From: Secundilactobacillus malefermentans DSM 5705 = KCTC 3548 | GTDB lineage: Bacteria; Bacillota; Bacilli; Lactobacillales; Lactobacillaceae | Direction of reading: 5' to 3' | Assembly: GCF_001436395.1 (NCBI RefSeq) | Contig: NZ_AZGJ01000002.1 | Span: 24,883-88,882, forward strand | Length of the DNA: 64,000 bases | Shown here: piece after piece, positions 56,490-64,000 of the stretch | Position numbering within the stretch: the first letter of the stretch is position 1 | Layout: every line of letters starts with the position of its first letter | The notes under the pieces: generated by a model | What the model was told of the DNA's origin: nothing | The model's database searches: none | The model's input: the letters and a program-made list of their open reading frames with translations, nothing else | Made by a program: the position numbers and the translations under genes

Positions 56490-58979
56490 TTAAGCCCGTT
56501 TTGGCATAAATTCTTGTGGTGAAATTCCATTCATGCCAATCATCGGATCAATTTTACCGGAAAGAATCATTTCTTCACTTAGTCTTGTATCATGCACGAC
56601 CTTGGTATCTGCTGATGCTTCAGAAATGTTTTCACTAGGTGTTTCTTCCATCTCACCCTTTTTTTCGGTTTCGACACTTTCCTTTGGCTGATCATCAATG
56701 ACTGACTGTAGGCGTTCCTTTAGCGTTGTTTTCCGATTAACTGATTGATTTTCAACACATCTTCTAAACGAGTCAGTGTCTCCGAGTAAAATTAACATTT
56801 TTTCGGCACGGGTAACTGCCGTATAAAGCAGGTTTCTTTGTAACATCCTAGCATATTGGGGCACCATTGGCAGAATCACCATTTTAAATTCTGACCCTTG
56901 AGATTTATGAATTGACGTGCAATATGCCAACGTAATTCTAATCCAATCATTTCTCCCATAGGTGACTTCAGTTTGGTCAAATGCAATGGTAATCTGATCG
57001 GATTTAGATTCATTTGCTTTATCGCTGGCCAGATCTATTCCAACAATAATCCCAATATCCCCGTTAAAAACGTTATTTTCGGGACTATTGACAAGGTGAA
57101 GAACTTTGTCCCCAATTCGAAACTTTTGGCCTCGAAACTCAACTTCTTTTTGTTGTGAATTTTTGTGCGGATTCATTATCTCTTGAATTGTTTCATTTAG
57201 ACGATCAATTCCAGCAACACCCCGATACATTGGTGCCAAAACCTGAATATCTGAGGTATCAAATCCCTTCACCTTAGCTTTCGATACAATCTGGCTAATG
57301 ACCGAGTCAATCTGACCCGCTCCACATGGAATAAAGGAGCGGTCTGCCTGGTTGACTGTAAAATCACTCGGCAATTTCCCCTCTTTGATGCTGTGGGCCA
57401 GTGGAATGATGGAGGAACCATCCCCCTGACGATAAATGGTTGTAAGTTCAATCTTATTTATCTCGCCGCTTGCCAATAAATCATGAAAAACTTGGCCCGG
57501 TCCAACCGATGGCAATTGATCTTTATCCCCGACCAAAACAACTTGCATACGACTGGGAATTGCCTTTAAAAGACTTTGAAATAGAAATTCATCCACCATC
57601 GACATTTCATCAACTATCAGGAGGCCACCCTCAAGTTCATTTGTTTCCACATCTGGATTCTGTTCACGTCCAGTCAGGCCCAATAAGCGATGAATCGTAC
57701 TTGCGGGTAATCCTGTTGTTTCACTCATTCGTTTGGCAGCTCGCCCAGTGGGGGCAGCCAATAAAACAGGAAATGGCTTATCTTTATATTCATTGATATC
57801 AAGCGATAGATTATGCACTCTGCCATATAAATTAACCAACCCATTAATGATGGTCGTTTTACCAGTTCCTGGTCCACCTGTAAGTAAAAAGACCCGGGAA
57901 TTTATTGCTGCAGTTAAAGCACCTTTTTGGGAATCATCATAGGTAATTCCCAACTGTTTTCCAACGATTCGAAGTTGCTTTTCAATTTGCGAATCTTCAA
58001 GTGGCTCTAAAGCTTCATCTTTAAGTAATCGATTTAAATGCTCAGCAATCTGCCACTCGGCATCATACAATTGCTTCAAATAGATTCGATCATGATCCCC
58101 AACAACCTTTTGTTCCTTAGCTAAACTAACCAATTGTTCAGCCAATAACTGTGGGTTTATTTCTGTTTGTCGACTATCTTCCAATAACTGTAAGGCCGTC
58201 TGCATTAATGGCTTTGCAGTTGTATAAACGTCACCATCCTGCATTGAAAGATCTTCAATCGTTTGTAAAAGTGCTGCTCTCACTCGTTTTGGATCATCAT
58301 TCTTAATTCCAATTTGGTTTGCAACCCGATCTGCACGTTTGAAATTGATTCCAACAATATCTTCAACAAGTTGATATGGGTTTTCTTTAAGCACATCGAG
58401 CGTTTCACCGCGGTATTTCTCAAATATTTTGGCGGTTAATTGACTACCAAACCCATAGCTATTCAGCCCAATAACAATTTGATCCATTCCGTTATTTGCT
58501 GTTAGATTTTCTATTAAAACTTCTCTAACTTTTGGCTTCAGATTTAATGGTGCTAAACATTCTGGATCGCCAATTATTTTATCAATTGCTTGTAATCCCA
58601 GCAAATCAACAATTCGTTCTGCCGTCTTTTTCCCCAAGCCAGGAAAATCATCGCCAGACAAATAACTAATAATCCCCGTTTTCGAAGTAGGCGTCTCATT
58701 TTCATAATTATCAGCTTGAAATTGAGTGCCATATTTAGGATGCGACACCTTTTTACCAACAAATCGATAGGTCGTTTCTTCGCTTATTTCCGCAAAATTG
58801 CCTATGACAACAATCTCGTCTTCATGCCAGTCCAAACTAGTTTCTGAAATTTTTACAAGTAACACTTTATAAAAACTATCAGGACTCGTAAAAAAAATGG
58901 CAGAGACATTTCCCACCACAAAATTGGACTGTTGGTCGGTTTTATTTTGGTCATCAAATAAATTCATGGATTCTGCCAT
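56490..58979 (-). CDS. recD2: RecD2-type DNA helicase
   Basis: Superfamily 1B 5'-3' helicase not associated with RecBC. N-terminal OB-like part, tandem helix-hairpin-helix region ([17 protein letters not shown]), Walker [14 protein letters not shown], Walker [25 protein letters not shown], and motif VI near [12 protein letters not shown] and [15 protein letters not shown]. 829 residues with a Glu-rich C-terminal extension after about residue 740. Acts in repair and replication-fork stability. Between the TPR gene and prs. Confidence 0.94.
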   Translation of the reverse strand: MAESMNLFDDQNKTDQQSNFVVGNVSAIFFTSPDSFYKVLLVKISETSLDWHEDEIVVIGNFAEISEETTYRFVGKKVSHPKYGTQFQADNYENETPTSKTGIISYLSGDDFPGLGKKTAERIVDLLGLQAIDKIIGDPECLAPLNLKPKVREVLIENLTANNGMDQIVIGLNSYGFGSQLTAKIFEKYRGETLDVLKENPYQLVEDIVGINFKRADRVANQIGIKNDDPKRVRAALLQTIEDLSMQDGDVYTTAKPLMQTALQLLEDSRQTEINPQLLAEQLVSLAKEQKVVGDHDRIYLKQLYDAEWQIAEHLNRLLKDEALEPLEDSQIEKQLRIVGKQLGITYDDSQKGALTAAINSRVFLLTGGPGTGKTTIINGLVNLYGRVHNLSLDINEYKDKPFPVLLAAPTGRAAKRMSETTGLPASTIHRLLGLTGREQNPDVETNELEGGLLIVDEMSMVDEFLFQSLLKAIPSRMQVVLVGDKDQLPSVGPGQVFHDLLASGEINKIELTTIYRQGDGSSIIPLAHSIKEGKLPSDFTVNQADRSFIPCGAGQIDSVISQIVSKAKVKGFDTSDIQVLAPMYRGVAGIDRLNETIQEIMNPHKNSQQKEVEFRGQKFRIGDKVLHLVNSPENNVFNGDIGIIVGIDLASDKANESKSDQITIAFDQTEVTYGRNDWIRITLAYCTSIHKSQGSEFKMVILPMVPQYARMLQRNLLYTAVTRAEKMLILLGDTDSFRRCVENQSVNRKTTLKERLQSVIDDQPKESVETEKKGEMEETPSENISEASADTKVVHDTRLSEEMILSGKIDPMIGMNGISPQEFMPKRA

Positions 58980-59013
58980 TTTCCACTATCGCTTCCTTCT
59001 TGTTAAGTAGTAA

Positions 59014-59688
59014 CTAATTTTTTCGAGCCTTAATTAATTCTTCAATTCCTACCAACTTGTTTTGTTGCTTTTTAAAATAAGTTGGATCATTCTTCTTCGC
59101 CTTTTTAAAATAGTCATCGAACGGCTGTGATAAGACCATCGCTAATAGCCCACGGTCAAAGTTTGCTGCACCATCCTCAGGATCATTTTCTAAAATAATA
59201 TCAAAGTATTGCGCTGCCTCATCAAAGTTACCTAATGCTAAGAGATTTTCAGCAACCAGTCTATTAGCACTCGAATCTTGTTTAGCCAAATTCTGGGCTG
59301 TTAAGGCATAGGCAAGTGCCTGTTTATGATTTCCTAAGCCAATATAGCACTGACTAATCATTAAATACGTGTCTTTTTGTAATTTATCTGATTTAATTTT
59401 AGTAAATTCATGGATTGCTTGATCAAATTTCCCAGATTCATAGTAAACGTTGGCCAATCCATAGGTTAATTCATCGGTCGCTTCGCGAGTTTGATTCTTT
59501 AATAATCCTTGTGCTTTTAAGAATAGTTCTTCTGCTTGCGCATAGCTCTTTACCTGAGTCAACATGGCTCCTAAATTATAATAAGCGTGGTAATCGGCTG
59601 GATTAGCATCAACCTTTGCCACTAATTTCTTCAGAAGCTCCTCGGTTTGTTTTTTTTCATCTTTTCGATTCACTTTTTTATCTGTCAT
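59014..59688 (-). CDS. Tetratricopeptide repeat protein
   Basis: 224 residues, cytoplasmic. At least four TPR-like units are visible: YHAYYNLGAMLTQVKSYAQAEELFLKA, LTYGLANVYYESGKFDQAIHEF, YLMISQCYIGLGNHKQALAYA and LVAENLLALGNFDEAAQYF. A basic C-terminal tail follows. Probably a protein-interaction scaffold. The histidine phosphatase, TPR and recD2 genes follow one another in this order, a common grouping in lactobacilli, but no shared function is established. Confidence 0.85.
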   Translation of the reverse strand: MTDKKVNRKDEKKQTEELLKKLVAKVDANPADYHAYYNLGAMLTQVKSYAQAEELFLKAQGLLKNQTREATDELTYGLANVYYESGKFDQAIHEFTKIKSDKLQKDTYLMISQCYIGLGNHKQALAYALTAQNLAKQDSSANRLVAENLLALGNFDEAAQYFDIILENDPEDGAANFDRGLLAMVLSQPFDDYFKKAKKNDPTYFKKQQNKLVGIEELIKARKN

Positions 59689-59698
59689 TGTGCTTCTC

Positions 59699-60358
59699 CT
59701 AAATCGTACTTGTTTGATCTAATGCGCCCGTTAAATATTCTGTATCATTCCACTTATTGAGAATAAAGTTTTGACCACCGTCATTGGTTTCTAAAATGGT
59801 CGTTGACGTATTTGCCAACCCACCTCGATCTCGCAAATTTGCAAGTGGAATGCCAAGAAGCGCATTAATTTCAGCATTTAAGGCAGCGCCATGACTCACA
59901 ACTAGTACATTATCAGTTGGCGCATCAAAGTGCTGAGATATCAGTCGAATTGCGGGTGTCATTCGATTGATCACATCCGAAAAGCTTTCACCACCAATTA
60001 TATTAGCCTTATATGCTTCTGGATGACTTCTAAATGCTTCGAACTCTTCTGGAAATTGATGTTGCACATCTACAAATTTTTGCCCTTCCATTTTGCCAAG
60101 GTTAAATTCAGTCAATCGGCTCAGCAAAGTAAGGGGAACTGCATAATCAAACTGAGAAATAATGTTCTGAGCAGTCACCCTTGCCCGTTTAATAGGACTA
60201 GCATAAACATGTGAAAAGTTAAACTGACTTAAATAATCACCAGCTTGTTTCATTGCTGTGTAACTTTCGGGTAATAGTGGCGAATCGCCGCCAGATCCTT
60301 GGTATCTTGATTCTAAATTCCACTTAGTTTTACCATGTCTTACAAAAAATATTTTCAA
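59699..60358 (-). CDS. Histidine phosphatase superfamily protein (phosphoglycerate mutase-like)
   Basis: Starts with the RHG motif FFVRHGKTKWN (nucleophile His), then YASPIKRARVTAQ, GGESFSDVI, and the second catalytic His in VVSHGAALNAEI. 219 residues from TTG 60358, behind GAGGG; the open frame upstream runs through the mnmA terminator and is not coding. The substrate is a phosphate ester and cannot be specified; not the glycolytic mutase. Confidence 0.88.
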   Translation of the reverse strand: MKIFFVRHGKTKWNLESRYQGSGGDSPLLPESYTAMKQAGDYLSQFNFSHVYASPIKRARVTAQNIISQFDYAVPLTLLSRLTEFNLGKMEGQKFVDVQHQFPEEFEAFRSHPEAYKANIIGGESFSDVINRMTPAIRLISQHFDAPTDNVLVVSHGAALNAEINALLGIPLANLRDRGGLANTSTTILETNDGGQNFILNKWNDTEYLTGALDQTSTI

Positions 60359-60422
60359 ATTGATTCCCTCATTCACAAAATTGACATTGCTTTTATTATG
60401 CCAGTTTCGGCCCCTAAATTCA

Positions 60423-60454
60423 AAAAAGGATGTCCCCATTATAGGACATCCCTT
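60423..60454 (-). terminator. Terminator after mnmA
   Basis: GGGATGTCC pairs with GGACATCC and six T follow on the minus strand, just beyond the mnmA stop. Confidence 0.9.
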
Positions 60455-60465
60455 CATTATTAAAA

Positions 60466-61590
<1,125 letters not shown>

Positions 61591-61660
61591 TTAAATCACC
61601 ATCATTCATTTAGATTCTGGAGAATCTACGATTTGAAGGTCGCAAAATCCAGTAATACCT

Positions 61661-61689
61661 AGTGTAGTTAATTATGACAAGTATTGCAA
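61661..61689 (-). promoter_or_regulatory. mnmA promoter
   Basis: TTGCAA (61684-61689) and TACACT (61661-61666), 17-bp spacer, on the minus strand about 70 bp upstream of mnmA. Confidence 0.65.
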
Positions 61690-61706
61690 GCCTGGCGTGT
61701 CAATTA

Positions 61707-62051
61707 TTATTTTTGAACCTGTACCACTTCTCGCTCTTCAAGAACTTCTATTAAGTGATTAAATTGTTCAACTAATTTCTCATGAGTCTCGTTTTTAAAA
61801 ATATTAATATTTTGAAGTCCATTCGCAGTGACCGTTGCTAATTTAAAGCTGCCAAGATCCTTTGAAACCATCATTTTGAGCTTAACGCTTTTTTGGTATG
61901 GGGACTCAGGATCTAAAGACCGCTCCAAAACAAAGTTACCCGCCTTACTCTCTACAAAACCAACATCTTTAAGGGTATATTTTTTAATATTGTCACTTAA
62001 TCGATAAACTTTGTTGTCACCTAAATCAGTTACTTCAGTTGTAAATGCCAT
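61707..62051 (-). CDS. DUF1831 family protein
   Basis: 114-residue cytoplasmic protein (MAFTTEVTDLGDNKVYRLS...) of a small family found in lactobacilli, usually beside a cysteine desulfurase and mnmA. Predicted alpha/beta; no cysteine, so it is not itself a persulfide carrier. Starts 1 bp after the cysteine desulfurase stop with GAGG ahead, so co-translated. A partner in sulfur transfer is possible but unproven. Confidence 0.85.
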   Translation of the reverse strand: MAFTTEVTDLGDNKVYRLSDNIKKYTLKDVGFVESKAGNFVLERSLDPESPYQKSVKLKMMVSKDLGSFKLATVTANGLQNINIFKNETHEKLVEQFNHLIEVLEEREVVQVQK

Positions 62052-62052
62052 T

Positions 62053-63216
62053 TTAATTAACCTCGCTTCGTTTTTTTAGTCGATTGACGATTTGAGTGAT
62101 GCTATTAATCAACTGGTTAATTTCATCAGTGGTTGTATTTTTTCCAAAACTGATTCGAATTGATTCCGAAATTCTTGGGCTATCTTGACCATACATTGCT
62201 GTCAGAACGTGCGATGGTTCAATGGATCCTGCAGTACATGCAGAACCACCAGAAATGGCAATTCCTGCCAAATCTAAGTTTGTCTGCATAACATAGGTAG
62301 AAACTCCCTTGATCCAAATATTTAGAACATGTTGAAGCTCGTTCTTTTCTAGGTCTCCATTGACTGCAAAATCAACGTTATTTTTAGTTAACCCTTCAAC
62401 AATCTGCTGTTTAAATTCAAAATATTTAATTTGTCTGGCTGCTTTTTCCTCGGGCGTGATTTCTTCAACTGCTTTCGCAAAGCCCGCGATTCCGGGAACG
62501 TTCTCTGTACCGGCACGCCGTTTCTCTTCTTGTTGGCCACCCTTTAAAAAGCTTGGAAAGTTTATTCCCTCTCTTTTATAAAGGAACCCAACCATCTTGG
62601 GCCCGTTGATTTTATGGGCAGAAGTTGAGAGTAAGTCGATATTATCTCGATTAACATCGATATCTAGTAGACCATAAGCCTGTACTGCATCTGTATGAAA
62701 CCAGGCTTGATGATCTTTTAGAATTTCGCCAATTTCATGAATCGGCATCACTGACCCAACTTCATTATTACCAGTCATGATTGAGACTAAAATCGTATCA
62801 TCCCGCAAAGCCTGCTTAAAGTCCTCTAAAGAAATGTGGCCAGTTTCATCTACGGGCAAATAGGTAACCTCATACCCAAGGCTTTCCAAATATAAGAGTG
62901 GTTGCAAAATGGCTTCATGCTCAACCGCAGTTGTAATAATGTGCTTCCCTAAATTTTTTCTGGTAAGCGCCGTTTGAATAATGGCAGTATTATCACTTTC
63001 AGTTCCACCACTTGTAAACACAATTTCATCATCAGTCGCATTAATGCTTTGCGCAATGATGTGCCGGCTCCGCTCCAAAACAGTATGGGACTCTCTCCCC
63101 AAACCATACAAAGTAGAGGCATTTCCATAAACATTCTGTAATTTATCAGTCATTTCAGTTAATACCGCATCAGAAATGGGAGTTGTCGCAGCATTATCTA
63201 AATATATTTCCTTCAA
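62053..63216 (-). CDS. Cysteine desulfurase (NifS/IscS-like)
   Basis: PLP enzyme that turns cysteine into alanine and a protein-bound persulfide. YLDNAATTP at the start, PLP Lys in STSAHKINGPKMVGFLY, and the mobile active-site Cys in SGGSACTAGSIEPSHVL. 387 residues; TTG 63216 follows GGAGGAATCGGT. Clustered with mnmA, so thiolation of tRNA is the likely main role rather than Fe-S assembly (no iscU or suf gene near). Confidence 0.93.
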   Translation of the reverse strand: MKEIYLDNAATTPISDAVLTEMTDKLQNVYGNASTLYGLGRESHTVLERSRHIIAQSINATDDEIVFTSGGTESDNTAIIQTALTRKNLGKHIITTAVEHEAILQPLLYLESLGYEVTYLPVDETGHISLEDFKQALRDDTILVSIMTGNNEVGSVMPIHEIGEILKDHQAWFHTDAVQAYGLLDIDVNRDNIDLLSTSAHKINGPKMVGFLYKREGINFPSFLKGGQQEEKRRAGTENVPGIAGFAKAVEEITPEEKAARQIKYFEFKQQIVEGLTKNNVDFAVNGDLEKNELQHVLNIWIKGVSTYVMQTNLDLAGIAISGGSACTAGSIEPSHVLTAMYGQDSPRISESIRISFGKNTTTDEINQLINSITQIVNRLKKRSEVN

Positions 63217-63249
63217 ACCGATTCCTCCATCTAATATTTTTTAATATTT

Positions 63250-63945
63250 TTATTTTTCCTCATCTGCAAAAAGTGCTAACAGCATTTTTGCGGATCTCTT
63301 ACCTGCTTCAATGATGAAATCATCAAAATTAACCCCTGCTTCTTCATCACCAACATCTGACATTGCTCTTACAACCAGATATGGTACATCAAAATCATGA
63401 GCAACTTGTCCGACCGCAGCCCCTTCCATTTCACTGGAAAGTGCATCAGGGAAGTATCCTAGGATTTTATCAATAGCTGCTTTTCCAGCAACAAATTGGT
63501 CACCCGACACAACCAACCCTAATTTCGTATTTAAGCCAGTTTCCTTAGCAGCTTCAATCATTTTGTTACCCCATTCTTTTGAGGCTTCAAAACGAGCTGG
63601 TTGCCCAGGTAATTGACCATATACATAGTCAAATGCTCGTGCATCTGCATCATGATAGGCAGTTTCAGTAGATACCACAATATCACCAATACTTAATCCT
63701 TCACCAATACCACCAGCAGAGCCAGAATTAATAATTAAATCAACATCAAAGTTGATAATCAAAAGCGCGGTTGTAATTCCCGCTTCCACTTTCCCAATTC
63801 CTGAACGAACAAGCACAACCTCTTGGTTACTGATTGTTCCCGCATAAAATTCAATATCTCTTACTTTAGTAATTTTTTCGTTTTGAAGTGCGTCGCGAAG
63901 AGACTTAATCTCTTCATCCATTGCACAAATCACACCATATTTCAT
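63250..63945 (-). CDS. mtnN: 5'-methylthioadenosine/S-adenosylhomocysteine nucleosidase
   Basis: Hydrolyses SAH and MTA to adenine plus the thioribose, detoxifying SAM by-products and feeding LuxS if present. Begins MKYGVICAMDEEIKSL; NSGSAGGIGEGLSIGDIVVS and the substrate site SSEMEGAAVGQVAHDF and RAMSDVGDEEA are conserved. 231 residues, full length. 33 bp upstream of the cysteine desulfurase; ATG after GAGGGATAAT. Confidence 0.96.
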   Translation of the reverse strand: MKYGVICAMDEEIKSLRDALQNEKITKVRDIEFYAGTISNQEVVLVRSGIGKVEAGITTALLIINFDVDLIINSGSAGGIGEGLSIGDIVVSTETAYHDADARAFDYVYGQLPGQPARFEASKEWGNKMIEAAKETGLNTKLGLVVSGDQFVAGKAAIDKILGYFPDALSSEMEGAAVGQVAHDFDVPYLVVRAMSDVGDEEAGVNFDDFIIEAGKRSAKMLLALFADEEK

Positions 63946-64000
63946 TATTATCCCTCACTAATCTACAAAAAATAAAATCCTCGATTTAAAATTGAAGTGC

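Noticed and set aside
60359..60457. Upstream extension of the histidine phosphatase frame
   Set aside because: It runs through the mnmA terminator hairpin at 60423-60454; GAGGG before TTG 60358 fits the RHG-motif N-terminus.

Overview
The window is a chromosomal segment of a low-GC Gram-positive bacterium of the family Lactobacillaceae (Lactobacillus sensu lato). Four things support this: AT-rich DNA with strong AAGGAGG ribosome sites, many TTG starts, the Firmicutes-only pair RNase J1/J2 with RpoY, and lactobacillus-type gene order (ftsW-ylbG-rsmD-coaD-ylbL; rpsO/rpsT-holA-comEC-comEB-comEA; pdhABCD next to def). The genus cannot be fixed from sequence alone. Almost all genes lie on the minus strand. 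No rRNA, tRNA, CRISPR array, insertion sequence or prophage is visible.

Layout. 1-2259: argGH (arginine synthesis), argH cut by the window edge. 2453-7599: a MazG-like pyrophosphatase, engB, clpX, tig and tuf. 7890-11653: a TPR protein, RNase J2, rpsO and the divergent rpsT. 11690-16261: the competence operon comEA-comEB-comEC-holA. 16337-19877: ftsW, ylbG, rsmD, coaD and a Lon-like PDZ protease. 20038-24037: typA, an IMPase, UPF0223 and a degenerate lactate-dehydrogenase paralogue. 24168-29928: pdhABCD and def. 30662-32556: rpoY-rnjA. 32700-34869: a lipid kinase, an ADP-ribosylglycohydrolase and a small helical protein.

35021-44119 is the most distinctive stretch. It holds a secreted LysM-NlpC/P60 hydrolase and a DUF1002 protein. 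These are followed by what looks like a murein-peptide recycling island: an OppA-type lipoprotein, an L-Ala-D/L-Glu epimerase, an NlpC/P60 endopeptidase without a signal peptide, and a class A beta-lactamase-fold hydrolase without a signal peptide. A divergent Lrp/AsnC regulator and a P1-family peptidase paired with a C39-like protease adjoin it.

44208-50282 is a complete arginine deiminase operon, arcA-arcB-arcC-crp/fnr-arcD-argR. Its upstream region carries a Crp/Fnr-type palindrome, a near-perfect cre site and TATTCA repeats at 11-bp spacing. Nearly the same repeat lies upstream of argG, so one ArgR may link arginine synthesis and breakdown. 50648-55348: a LacI regulator, an aldo/keto reductase, murQ (perfect cre) and an amidase. 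55447-63945: prs, recD2, a TPR protein, a histidine phosphatase, mnmA, DUF1831, a cysteine desulfurase and mtnN. The last group links sulfur mobilisation to tRNA 2-thiolation.

Several starts were moved to the codon best placed behind a Shine-Dalgarno sequence, often TTG. Functions are inferred from motifs and gene order, without database searches.
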